From Sphagnum compactum (Eukaryota; Bryophyta; Sphagnopsida; Sphagnales): a stretch of 64,000 bases of DNA. The position numbers and the translations under genes were made by a program. Under the pieces are notes generated by a model that did no database searches, was not told where the DNA came from, and saw nothing but the letters and a program-made list of their open reading frames with translations. The stretch is taken from the NCBI GenBank assembly GCA_965153455.1, contig OZ234498.1, positions 1,984,001 to 2,048,000 on the forward strand. The letters are read 5' to 3'. This document shows positions 33,476 to 47,200 of the stretch, one piece after another. The stretch's first letter is position 1; every line of letters begins with the position of its first letter.

Positions 33476-36400
33476 TACACCCATGATGTCATGTTGATGT
33501 CATTAAATCATCCATCTATTAAATCTAACATGTGGCATCATGAAAAATTTTGGACATAATTTGTTTTTCAAAATATTGATCTCTATCATCCATTAATGAT
33601 TTTTTTTTAAAAAAATTATGTTTTGCCTTTAGCTTTTTTGAGCTCATCCCAAAATCGCACATGTATTTGAATGTGAGAACATAAAAAAACAAGCCTTCTT
33701 TATATAATTTATAACATGGGATTCAAAAACAAAGCATGTGGGTTAAATCTTTTAGTTGTTCTTTACTTGCAACTACAGGGTAAATCGGCCAGTAACCGAA
33801 CACTTAAGCATTGAAGGTAGATCATATCTAAGGAGAAGGTTCTATTTTTTTAATGCCCAAACAAAACTTTAACCCTTCCTATTAACACATCTGGCACACT
33901 AAAAATCATTAAAAATTGGAATAAAAATAACAAAGTTATAGCCCCCCAAATGGAAAAAGGTAATTTAAAAATAAAAAAAACCATTGAATGCTAAAAGGTT
34001 GGTTCCTAAACACCCAAAAAATGCCTTATACATTGCCCTATTGCTATCAAAGTTCAAAGAAGATTTATAAAATTTTAAATGATGTTTAGCATTTTAAATC
34101 ATTTAAAATTAATAAGAAAGTTATGAGATTTAAAAGTAGGAGGGGTCCAAAGAGACCCCAAAAAAAAAAAAAGTTTTGTAAGTTGGAAAGTTTTTTTTTT
34201 CTTATTATTATTTTTATTACTCCTTTTTTTTGCACTTCATAAATGATTTATAGAACTTGAAATGACATTCCAATAACATTTTAAATCATTCAAATGAAAC
34301 ACATATCATGCAGATATAAATAACTAATAAAATGTATATTTATTAAGTTATGAGTAATTATATTATAGCCATAACATAGTTGAATATTAATATTTTAATA
34401 GTGGCACACTAGTGGTCGTACCAATTGTCAACGGAAATCATAATCAAAAACTAGTTGTAGATGTATTCCATAATGTGTGGTGAAAATGTGAACATGTGGC
34501 ATGATTGCATGGGGTGTTTGTACACTACAATGACCTTATATGGACGTCACAATGGCAATTTTTATTATACCCCTAGATACAAGAAAATAAATAAAATAAA
34601 AATCATTAAAACTAAAAGAAAGATTCACTTATCTAAAGCTATCATAATCAACCTTCCAAGAATGAAAAAATCAAATCAAAATCATGGATAATCAAAATCA
34701 TGGATAGCTAATAAGTACTGGACTTTTGAATTTTGCCCACACTCTTTGTCACACTTGCAAAATTCATGGATATGGACTTTTATCTTACAATGTGTTGGTC
34801 TTTTGTGTTTGAAACTTTGGGATATTGGATGAATCATGTTTAAAAAACTAAAGATCCATTGAATGAATGGATTGTGATTTTAATTTATTATGTTATAGAC
34901 TTTTTAAAATCCAAAAATTGTAATTATTTTTAAAGTCATTTTAAAAATTTAAAAATAATTATTTAAAATAATTATCTTGTGATTTTTTAATATGTCTTAT
35001 AACATCATGATTTGAAATTGGAAATGGAAAAAAATGTTACTTTCAATATCATCTATATATTCATATTTTAAGCTAGTTTTCAACTACATTAAAAATAGAT
35101 TTTGAAAAGGGATTCTATTCCATTGAAATTGTGACACCCTTGTGTGTTTTTGCCCCATTTATGTACATTGTACATTAGTTTCAACATAGTTATTGCTTTA
35201 ATGGTACATTTATAATATTTTAAAAATAGTTGCCACATGGAACTATAATGCAATTCCCAAAAAAATCAAACATGGTTGACTACATATGTATGTACAATGT
35301 GTATAAATTATCGTATATCGCCAAAAAACACGAGGATATTTTTTTTTATGAGACAACTTGTAGATCATAATGTGTAGAGCCAATATTTGTTGGTGAGAGG
35401 TCTAGCCACAATTTTTTACACAATTTAATTATCGTCTCATCAACGTTGGTCTCTCTAAACGAAACAATCAGCGAGGCCTAATGAAATGAACAACTCCCTT
35501 CCCCAATTTTCACAACAAATGTTGACCAAATAATGGACAATGAAACATAACATGAAGTTGAAAATGTTATAAGTTGAAATGAGAATATTTATTATTTTCA
35601 AATTTGTTCATTCCTAATACTAGTTGGGATCACTTGGTTTTGTTCACCATCCTTGAGGCAAGTTTCAACAATTCATTTTCTTATCTTAAAAGTCACAAAC
35701 AAAATATAAAAAATGACAAGCAAAGAAATATGTTTAATTATTCAAGGATCTCTATGTTCTCCTCATTGGGATATTATTCAAGAACATGTTTGACTACATT
35801 CAAGAACCTTCTATTTTGAAAAGTTAGCAAAATGATTATGGTAAGTGTTGATGTTCCAACAATAATAAATCCTTTATTTAAGGACTTTCTCACCTTAATT
35901 AACATAAACAAGAAAATGATTTATTTAGCATTGCCATGAGATTTGATAAGATTTCAACATCTAGATGCTAAACTTTTACACTCATCAAGAGAATTAATTG
36001 TGAATGTGTGATAGTAGTTTTTGGTGCGTAATGTTATGATTTCATTACGTGCCCAATGCATTGGGTGGCAACACATCATGAAGTTGTGGTTTTGTGTCTA
36101 AAAAATGAATTGAAGAGTGATCATCAAAAAGTTATACATTGTGCGAATTACCTAAGCAAAGTAATCCATCTTATTATTGGTGTCCATTGGTGAATGACAT
36201 TGTTTCAATAGCTTGTGTGTTTGGTTGTGATTGTTGTGTTGATTTTGTAGGCACTGATATTTAATGTTGAGAAGAGAACCAAAAACACAATAAATTTCCA
36301 CAAGAATTGTAAGCAAAATACAAACTCAACTTGGCATTTGAAATTCAACATGGACACATTAGTTATTGACATTATGGTTGTCAATGCCCCCAAGACAATG

Positions 36401-37429
36401 GGGGCAAATGGTGTGTGAGACTTAACATGTTGCAACAAAGGTCAGATGTATAATTCACAAGTTAAATACATGTTGTAGGTTGAGTAGGTAGGTGTATAAA
36501 GCTCCTCCACGTTGAGTGGGACTCAAGAAATTATTTCTCATAGTTGGGTAAAGCCCAATCTCTTATGTAAATAGGTAGATGATCCATTAGTTAACATTTG
36601 CATTATGGAATAGATTTGTAGACACCATTTTGACATAATCAAGTATGACAACATGGGTGGCTAGTTGTTTACTTTACTTGATCTAAGTTATCTTGGTGAT
36701 TTTCAAATCAACATTCCACTGTATTCAATTGTTCCAATAAATAATTATTCTTGTAGTCAAATTATGCACTATTCAATGGAGTTTGACTATGTTGTAATAG
36801 TAGCATAAAATACAAGCTTGAAACCATCAAATCAACTTGAAATCATCGTCACAAAGAGGGTTGTACTAGTTATCATGCTCACTTTCAAATGATGCAACCC
36901 CAATAATGTCATGCATATCACAAGAAGTTTTGTTAATCATGACTATATTGAAGTGACCATGACAACTTCCATGTTAACATCATTGTGCACATGTGTAATT
37001 GAAAGTGACACTAGATGTAAGTCATCATTTTGACCAACTCTGAAGAAAATGTGAAGGATCAAAGTAAGTGTGAAATGCATGTGCCTCTAGTTGTTTGGAA
37101 CTTGTCATCAATGCATAGAACTCTTTAAAGTTTGACCATATTAAATCCTAATTAGTTTTTTTTGTGCATGAAATAAATGTGTATAACAAACTACGACTTC
37201 TTGGAGTTCGAAGAAATCTACCTTTTTATGGTTACTTATAATGTATTTAGGAATTATAGAATTTTATATTTAGCGATAGTACTAAAACTTCTTGAATTTT
37301 TGATTGTGAAGTTTATCTATTACATCCCTTTCAAGATGCCCCTTTGCATCCACCCTTGAATCTTAATTTTCTTTCTCTTCTGTCATAACACTAAGATTTG
37401 ATTGTTGACGATCATGTTCCTGTAATGTC
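33476..37429. other. AT-rich gene-free DNA
   Basis: This is long AT-rich sequence with only short low-complexity ORFs. No gene, RNA or recognisable transposon terminus is seen. Confidence 0.6.
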
Positions 37430-38060
37430 ATGACCCTAGCCTTGGGCTCGCGACCAAGACAAGGGCATGCAAAAGTGCAGGCCAAGAGTGAAACCCGAGA
37501 GTCACATTTCATGCTTTTGGGAGTGTAGGAAAGTGTGAGGGAATGAACCCACACACTCTCAAGTGGGCTCCCACTTTGGGAGTTGGATTCTCGACGAACT
37601 CCCGAATTTTTAGAAAGCAATGTCAGGAGTCAAAATTCATTAGATTGAGAAGCACTTTACATCATTGGAATTTTTTGAAATGTAAATGTCTAAAATGGGC
37701 TCACATGACCCATTTGAATTTTTAAAACACAAGTTATGGCCAAAAGAAGGGTCGGGAACCAAATTGTTAATTTGATTTGCGACCACTAAAAGTCGAGAAT
37801 GCCCTAGTTTACTTATGTGCAGGTGGTGTGCCACATTTTTTGGAAAGCTTTTGATAAAGGCTACCCGTTTGCTTTAGACCTCCTTTGAATCCGAGTTCTA
37901 TGCAAGAAGTTATAAACTTCCAAAGTCGCAAAAATCCCAACTTTGAGAATTTTTGGATTCCTAAATTGAGACTCTCGGGACAAAATGACATTTGGATGTA
38001 GCCCCCATGGCTAATCACAGAGAATACTATAAGGGGAAGGTGGTGGCTTCCCCAAGGTTA
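37430..38060 (+). repeat. Dispersed repeat family R3, copy 1
   Basis: This region shares ordered blocks with the reverse complement of the insertion at 58,619-59,434. Examples are ACTCCCGAA, CAAGTTATGGCCAAAAGAAGGG, CGACCACTAAAAGTCG, CATTTGGATGTAGCC and GGTGGTGGCTTCCCCAAG. Here the sequence is more AT-rich and eroded. The ends are not defined. Confidence 0.75.
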
Positions 38061-39169
38061 GGTTGTGGTGAGTTTTGTGAGTTCGTGTGTGCCCGCGGTT
38101 CATCTATGCACCAAAAGTATTCCAATTATGCATTAACCAACTTGTTTATTGTGTGTAGGTTCGTGTGAATAATTGACTTGCTTGTCACTTGTTCTAATTC
38201 TGATCCCAAAGTTTGAACACACCCTTTTACCCACGAAGTGTTACGAATTAAGGAGTGTATCCCCATTCCTTCTTCTTCTATTGTCTTCACCTTCGAACTC
38301 GCATTTGAATCTTAAGAGGAGTTTGGGGGTACGTCGTGTAGCTCCTCTTTGGTTAGCCTTGTGTGTGCAATTTCCTAATCTAGATTTAAAGGCGCTTCTT
38401 TGGCTATCGTAAATTGCAAAGTTTATTCTTCTTGATTTACTAAGACTTGTGTTTTGAATCTAAAGTTCTTCAATCTTTTTATGTTGCTTGGCCTCTGTTA
38501 ATCTAGCCCATATGCTTTTAAAACCTTGATGAATGATTTGAGAGTAGTTTTTTCACAAGTTAGAAACTCTAACATTTTATCTAAATTTTGCTAGTATCTT
38601 TGTAAGAATGAATTGTGTATGCAAATTTAAAACATTACCTTGTGAATTGGTGGTTGTAATTTTTGTGAAGAATGGGATGTGCACAAAATTGGGGGGAATA
38701 AAAAAGGCTTCCCTAATTATGTAAAGGATTTGAGTATCCTTTGGATTCATGTAAACCCTAATCCTTGTATGTGGATAGTTGCGTGCTATTTACCATGAAT
38801 TGTAGGCCCCATCATTAAACTTCATCTCCTTGTATTGTTCAGTCCAATTGTTTATCACCAAGCTTTTATTTCCACACTAAACATGGGGCCTTTGCAAAAT
38901 TGGCCCAATTTTTCCCTATAACCAAACATTGAAAATATTTATGTTTCCCCTTTTCCCCAATGAAATTTAGCTAATCACCCATCACCAAACAGGTCCCTTG
39001 TAAATTTATTCAAACTTTTTACAAACAGGGCTAATAAAATCCCCAATATTGAACACTAAAACTTGATGGATGGTCAACAATATGAAAAGTTTAGAATAAA
39101 ATTATTTTTGAACTAAGTGTTTGGTGATAGGCTAGAGGGTGAATGCCCATAAGAACTATTATGTTTGGG
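38061..39169. other. Gene-free spacer
   Basis: No gene is supported; only short unrecognised ORFs are present. Confidence 0.5.
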
Positions 39170-39960
39170 TCAAAACTTGTAACTAGGAACCAAAAGGATT
39201 ATTTTGGAAAAGGATTACAAGTCTTTTTTTTGGAAAAGGATTACAAGTCTTTTTTTTGAAAAAAAAATTTACATGCAAATGAATTTTGAATGAAATTTTT
39301 TGTAAGTTGTTGTAAAAAATATTTAAATGTTCCCCAATGCATCACATTTTTTTTGTTAGTCATTACTGAATAAATATGAATTTTTGAAAGTGTGCAGATT
39401 TCTTATTGATTCAATGTTTTATCTTGAAATATGATCAAAATTGTAAGTCATTATCAAAATCTAAATTCCACATTCTTTAGTTTTATTACATTCTAAGTTA
39501 CAACTTTTTTTCATGCATCATGTACATTATAACCCAATTATATGTGGTAAAAGGTTCTTAAAGCTCTGAAATTCCAAAGCAATTTTGAAACGTTCTTTGA
39601 ATTTTTAAAGTTTTAGAATTCCACATTTTTAAAAGTATGAATGATTTTTGAGTGTGGCTAATATGTTCTTATCATCTATATTGTTTTCACTGAATTTTTA
39701 TATATTATATGAGTCCTTTTGATAGTCCTTTGCAAAATTGACTTCATTTGACAATAGGTGTACATTTTCAAATGTTTTAAATTAAAACAAAAGCTAAATT
39801 CAATCAAATGAAATTTTAGTCTAAATTCATTAACTTTCATATGAGAGAAAAATGACTAACTTTTCATGATTATTATGGTTTTAAATGGTAATAAAAATAA
39901 AATGTTTGATTTTGATTGATTATGTCTAACGTCTGGTGCCCTTTTTGGTTCCTAATTATG
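39170..39960 (+). repeat. Dispersed repeat family R1, copy C
   Basis: It follows copy A through AATATGAATTTTTGAAAGTG, CATCATGTACATTATAACCC, GAATTTTTAAAGTTTTAGAA and GAGTCCTTTTGATAGTCC. It lacks the Helitron found in copy A. A 27-bp tandem duplication (AAAAGGATTACAAGTCTTTT) lies at about 39,205-39,262. Confidence 0.75.
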
Positions 39961-42900
39961 TGTTTTGACCTAATTGCACATAGGCCCATTGTCGCACTAG
40001 ATGGATGTTTAGTGATTGGCCTATGTTTGTTGATGGGCCTTTCTACCCTACCTTTATGGCATGTTCAAAGAGATGTGGAAACTAGCAACAATTTAAATAG
40101 GAAATGTTTCATAAAGTTCTCCAAAAGAGAAATAAATTCAACATTTCACAGTAATACACTTGGTGAACGTTCTTAAAAATGTGGTGACCAAATGAAAACT
40201 ATTTAAGTTACACATCATCCGCATATTCTCTCTCTCTCAAAAGGCAACAAGTTCAAAAGTTGAAATTTTACATGGACCTAGGCAGGCCCATCCATGGGTC
40301 CACTAATACTTAATAACTTGCTCTCAACTAAACCAAAAGAAGGTGTGATGAGAAAGTAAGAAGAGTAACAAATGATGACCCATTTATGATATTTTTATTG
40401 CCAATATCACGCAAGAGGTTATTTCAAGATATTGGCAAAAAAACATGACTAAGGAAATGTATAAAGAATAGGATTTAAATAACCCAAATTTCTACAACAT
40501 AAGTAAAAACCAATGTTGTGAAATTCTTAGGTTTTAGGATGAACCTTCAGTTTTATTTCCAAAAATTTATGAGGTCAATTTCAATTTTGGTTAGTTTTTT
40601 AAATGTAAAATTAGAATTGGTTTTAGATCCAATTTTTTAATGTAAGGAAAAATTCAATTTCAATTTTTTTAATTTCAAAATAAAACTAGATCTTAGTTCT
40701 AAGGTAGGTTAGGATGGGTTTCAAATAACCTTCTGATTAGGTTTGACAATGTCAAACATCTTCAAAAAGTACAAAAAACAATTTATGTATAAAAAATTTC
40801 AGATTATTACAAAGCTTCAACAAGGTCAATAAACACAATTAATCCACTTTGAAGTTCTAAAATTATATTAATAATTTCTAATGGACAACTACTAAATTTT
40901 TAATGTCCATTGGTTTCATGTTTTCATGTCTCATGCATTTGTGTGCCAACTTTGAAATGTGCATCTTGCCAATATTGAATTCAACTTTCAAAACCCCAAA
41001 ACAACCCTCAAGTTTTCCCTCCAAATAATATCTTGATCATAAAACCCCAAATGCATCCCCTTTTGCTTCAAAACAACCCTCCAATCTATCCTCCAAATCA
41101 CCCCTTCAAAAACCTTCAATTGCACTTGTCATTTTTTTTGGCCCCCAAAACAATCCCCAAATCTCCCCCAATTCAAACCTAATTTTTTTCTCAAACACTC
41201 TCCAATTTATACCCGAAACTGCTTTATTTGTGCCCTCCAACCTCCTACTCCAAAACCCCCAAAATTTGACCCAATTTTTGCCCCAAAAGACCCAAAATAT
41301 TTGCCCCAACTTTGTTAAATTCAAGAGACCAAGCAAGCTCCAATGCAAAGTGGCATAACAAGGAAGAACCAAATTTTTTTTGAAATCTAACAAATTTTTA
41401 AATTACATCACATCTAATTCCTAAGGTTTGGGCCATAAAATGACAACCTTGTTCCGGACATCATTTCAAAAACTTATGACAACACAAAACAACAAATTGA
41501 TTACATCCAATTTGACAAACACAAAATCAAATTTAAACAAAGAAAAAACTTGAAAAATGCAAGAAACAAAAGAAAAATTTCACCTTAATCTTATTGTTGC
41601 TTTCATTCAACTTCATTAGCCCAAGTGATACAATTACATCTTCATTTTTGTCCATTAAGGTTTTTCTCATGTCAATGAATTTAAACCATGGATGAAAAAT
41701 CACCAACACGAACGTCATTGGGCCAATTCTTGTATATGTTTATAAAGATTTTAAGATTATTGATGCCCGACTAAAAGCAATGTAACTTTGTGCAAATTCT
41801 ACAATATTGTAAAAAAATGTCGCCTCCATGGAGTTAAATCTTAAACTTTAAAAGAAAAATTCAAACAACAAACAAATTATCAAATCAAACAATGATGACA
41901 AATTGGCACTAGGAACAGCCAAAAAGCAAGCAACGATTATAAGTAGCCAATAACTAATACCAAGAGGAACAAATAAAAAGGCAACAATGATAAGCACCAA
42001 AAACCACAACCAAAAGATCAACAACTAGACAATCACAACCAACATGAGTAGAAAAGAAAATGATGGTCATGCAACTAAAAAGAAAAAAATATGAGAAAAA
42101 AGATAATAGATATTTATTCGTGAAAAAGATGTACACCAATGTGAAAAATGAAGCTTACCAAAATGATCCACAACTAAGAATGCCATGCAAAAAATCCAAT
42201 GCATATTTATTGGCTTGTTTGTTTTTGAAATGAAGACAAGAGAGCAACGCCAACCACAAACAAGAATGAGGAGGAAAGATAAGATAAGATAAAAAGAGTG
42301 AAGAGAAAACCAAAATACCCTAAACCACCCACCAAACCCTAAACAAAAGAATAGAACCAAAACTAGATTTTTAAATGAACCAATCTAGTCTGGTTCTTAC
42401 ACTACTTAGGAAATACACCTACAATCGATTCGAACCCAAGGTCAATTTTCAACCTTATTCTTAGAACCTAACCTAACCCCGATTCCAATTCCAACCCAAT
42501 TCCACAACTAAAACCTACTTCCAATTAAATTCCAAGTACCCAAAACTGGAATTGCCCCAAAGCAAGTGACTAACTAGGTACTTTCACAACATTGATAAAA
42601 CTACTGTTGGGCAGGTATCGAAATACCCCAAATACCCTTTGAATGATACCATGACTAAAAACTTGATGGTGAGGATTAGCTCAAAGAAAAAAAATAAAAA
42701 TTATTGGAACCTAGGTAAGGTAAAACCCCATTATGCAAGTCAAGCTCTCAAGGTACTATGTAAATAGTAGGTTGAATAAGGTAGTATGTGGAAACTAGTG
42801 ATAGGTTGAAATTAGTAAAAGGTCAAAATTAGGTAGTCGGTCTAAACTCTTTCACAAACTAGTAATAACCAATTTGTGAGAACTTGAAATGATAACTAAC

Positions 42901-44204
42901 TGTTCTCAAATTTATGAGAACCAACATTGTGAAAAAGATCCAAATTTTCAAAATATTGATACCTTGTTTCGATGCATGTTTTTTTTAAAAATTAAAAATG
43001 AAACCAAAATGTTTTGTAAATTATTTTGTGATAACCGGATCCAACAAGTATCAGAAATTTTTGCTACCCACCCAACACTGGTAAAAAACATGCACAACTT
43101 GTTTAATGTTATTCCAAGTAGCCTTATAGAGCATAATATGTAGGCAAGCATTTCAAAAAACATAATGCCCTAATTTTCAAAAACACATGTTGTCATTTTT
43201 CCTCCAAGTGACTCCCAACGAATATAATGGGAAAAACCTTTTTTGTTTTGAAAATTGTTGCAGTTTTTATGAAATGTAAAGCCCAACCCCACAGGTTTTA
43301 CCCTACATGAGCCTTCCTATTTCAAAAAGAAGAAGGGAAAACCTTGCTTGGGTTTAAGCCAAAGTCTATTGAAAATTTGGGCCGCCATTTTTTGACTTTG
43401 AAACCAAGTCGGTGCTGATTCCACCAAGTTTTTATCATACCTCTCGATCTACATCCCTACATTTTTTCATTTTTTTGTTTTGACGAGTGGGGCATTTTTT
43501 TCTCTTTTGTTTTTGGCAAATTTTCAGCACTTGGCAACCTAAAATAAATCTAGTGCCAATCATGCAAAGGATTTTTGTGAGAAAAATGCACCAAAATCGC
43601 CATATTTGAAAGGAATTTGTTTTAGAAAATCACCATATATAGACAATGGGTTTCAGTAAGTTGCCACAAAATTGTTCTGAATCATTTTTTCTACTTTTTT
43701 CTCTTACCTCAAGCCAAATTTGGCTAATTCTTGTTATAGATGATTGTCAATGTGAGCTATATAAAAAAAATGGCAAAAAAAAAAAACAAAAAAATTACCT
43801 CTCAGGTCTTGAGCCAACAACAAGTTACTACAAAGTTGAATCAAAACTTTACTTTCTTGATGAAAAAAACATACTACGACAATTGGCATGTGGCCATCAT
43901 CCACATTTTCATGTACAAGCCACTATACTAGTGCCAATGAAGCAACTGAAAGTGAGGAAGGCCCTTCACCATGTATTATATGTTTTTTTGGGTAAAAAAA
44001 GGAGCAATATTTTCACATGGTTGAACTTCTTTTAACAATATCAAATCTACGTCCACATACCCATTTTATAAAGACAAGGCATGCGTTAAAAATATGCGAG
44101 AGTAAGGTTTTTCTTGTCAAATTACTCAGCATTAATAACAATAAATGGTGACTGTCTTGGTGGAATAATAGATCTTATTTGGAATCTTGCCTAGTTTTGG
44201 CACC
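39961..44204. other. AT-rich gene-free DNA
   Basis: No gene is supported. A stretch at about 40,985-41,330 is a degenerate array of CCCCAAAACAACCCTCCAAAT-type words, which generates a spurious Trp/Phe-rich open frame on the minus strand. AAACCCTAA words occur near 42,320-42,345 without a recognisable adjoining gene. Confidence 0.55.
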
Positions 44205-47200
44205 CTAATGGAACACATGGTCTAAATCTACCAACTTTAACTTTTTTTCTCGAGATATGGTGAATTTTGCAGATAGCAACTCAACACACATTTCATAATC
44301 ACATTCAGAAAATAGCTCCTTCATGATCTTATCATTGGTTGCAATTAGACTTGCAATTAAACTTGCAATCTCTTCGTGTGATTTGGCCAACTTTAACAAG
44401 ATACAAAAATCATGCTCCTTATGATGATTACTTGCAAGTAAGTCCATCGTTATTCTCCTAGTAATCATAAAAGCTCCGGGCAAGAATGTGAATTCGAATA
44501 TCCCTTGCAAGGATAGTTGTTCATGAACCGCCAACAAATCCCCAATACAAATTTTTGACAATAGAATCTTGAGACGATCCTCAAAGCCTTCAACCAAAGA
44601 TTTGACCAAGCCAGCAATAGAAATCAATTGCTTTAAGTCCATTGGATGATTAAGTGTGTCTGCGACCATTTCGATGCTACCTAGGGTCACCATCTTGTTT
44701 GCAAATGCCTTATTATGTGCCATGTCTCGCAATAGTTGAATCCATGTTGGATTCAATGGTTGCATATTGTAACAGGCCATAAATAGCCGTAAACCTCCTT
44801 TGGCATCTAAATCTTTAATAACAATATCCCCATGGTACCTTATCAAATTTGATAAGACACGCATACAAACTTCAGAGTTTTGATGAATGACTTTAGTCAA
44901 CAACTCACAAATACTGCCTTGCAATATCATTCCCTTTGCAATGCCTTCATGTTTCAACCAAAGTTCCACCATCACACTTGGGCACCATAATTCGACTCCT
45001 TCAGCCACTTTCTCCACTCCCACCTCTGTAATAAGTTGTAGTGCGACCTCTTCATGTCCAATAGCCAAATATTTCAAAATCCAAGGAACACTCATGACGT
45101 GCTTCTTTCTCCCATGTTTCAATATTGACACAAGAGAGCGGATGCGTCCATTGGATGATATACTTTCAAAAATTACCCTATGGCAAAAAAGTCTCATCGC
45201 ATGTTTGAAGGTCATTGGATTCAATATTGGCTCCTTAATACAGAAAAGCAACTCCACACACCCATATTCTACAAAATGGGTTGCACCATTTGTAATATCT
45301 ACCAAGCTGACCAAAAATTTAATGAAGTGACCTGTACTCCAATCTAGCAGCCCTTGACGCATTCTGTGCATGTATATGGCCTTCATTTTTATATTTTCTT
45401 GTAATTGCTTTAGATATTCAAAAAGGAACTTTGGTTCAAAGAAAGGAACCTCAGTACCTCTTGAACTATTTTCCCCATGGTATAAAACAACATGTGACAC
45501 ACATGTGTTGTCTAGCACATACGACTTCATTGGCTGCCTCATCACATCCTTATCCTTTTCAAGAAGATTCTTTTCTGACCTTGTGTTCTTGATCCCTTGC
45601 ACATATAAGATCAATGACATAAGGACTTTAGCATATTCGAGAAAAAAGCCATCATGTTTTTGGATGTTCTCAACTATCAAAATAATTAGGGGCTGGTGAC
45701 ATATCATCTTTTTTGCAAAGACCCTACAATTTGCCATCTGTAGCATTAAATTGCACCAGGTGAATTTAGTAGTACATGAAATATTTTGTAAATGATGTGT
45801 GAAAAGCCATACAAATTCTTCAATGTCTCCATCAACCAAAAGGTTTTCTGTACCAACATTGATCATAAGCCAAACCAAAACGATAGCTGCTACCAATGCT
45901 TGAAACTCATGACCGTGCATCAAATTTAGAAGAGCCTTTGCATCTTGTTGTGTTGCTTTGTAGAGTTGAAATGCTGCAAGAATTGCATTTTCAGCATCAC
46001 TATCCAAGAGAGCATGAAGCCGAAAGCCAAGATGAAATATTTCATTGAAGACAAAACCAGCTCGCCACAACAACATTTTGACATGAGTTTGAACATTTGT
46101 TTTGCCATCAATTAATAGGAAGATGGCTAGTAACTCCCTTCCCTGCTTCAAATCCCCTTCTTGATCACAAAGAATCGTAACTAAGTTAATAGGCTTTTTC
46201 AATTCCAAATATTCACCCACCAAGTTATGCAATCTCAAAGATCCATCTTCAGATCCATCAACTAAGTTCTTGTGGATGAGACTATTGACCACAGCTTCAA
46301 AATATTCTGCTTCTCCTTCAGGTTGCATGCTCTTCCATGCCAAATTCACTACAGAAATTGGAATACGGCGCCCACTATAGAAGAGTGACAATGCTTGAAG
46401 CACATTCCACATAAGGTCCTTAGAGAACATCTTGTTTTCATCATGGTCCAAGCTTAGATCAATTGCTGCAAAGATGGTCCCATTGTAATCATGTGGGGTG
46501 TACTCTTCTGCACTTGCATAATATTTGAATTGTGCATACACTTTCTTCCAAGCACTTTCATTTTTTGAAGTACCGGACAAAACTGAACCCAAAATTGAAA
46601 CAGCCAACATGCATCCCGAGCACTTGTTTAAAATCTTTTGCGCTACATCCTGCATCAATACAAACTTTGATGAGTATCTTGAAATCCCCATACTCTCGAT
46701 TTGAAAATAACTAGATCCAAGAAAAAATTGTATCCTTCAAGATAGAGAATACCTTCAGATAAAGATTGAAAGACAAGGAAGACAAAAAAACACAAAATGG
46801 ACAAGTAGTTCAAACTAAATCTTGCATCTTAGCACAATGTTGACAATTATGGGCCAATGCAAAGCCATTAGATAGAGGAATGTGGCATTGGAACCTCCAT
46901 TCATTTACAAGCATTTGGAAAATAATAATGTGAAAGAGTTTTTACCTCACATCCTTGAGGGAATCTTGTTTCCTTTGGATCATCGGCAACCTTGCTTGCA
47001 AGTAATTTTGCAGCAAGATCATTGTTGCTCTGTTCATCCACCTTAATCCGAATGGCTGGTAGTCCTTTCAATGGAAACCTAGAAGTGATTAACAACTTGG
47101 ACCCCATGTTGCTTGGTATAGGAGATTCATCAATCAGTCTACTGCTCCAAACATCGTCCACCACTAGTAGCCAATTTCCACCAAGGTTATTCAACTGCTC

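Noticed and set aside
41106-41393. Trp/Phe-rich 95-codon minus-strand open frame
   Set aside because: It is produced by a degenerate array of CCCCAAAACAACCCTCCAAAT-type words, not by a coding sequence.
43646-44035. 129-codon plus-strand open frame
   Set aside because: Its Lys run, low-complexity composition and lack of any motif point to chance.
44887-45330. 147-codon plus-strand open frame
   Set aside because: It is antisense to the long last exon of the NLR gene, with no domain resemblance.
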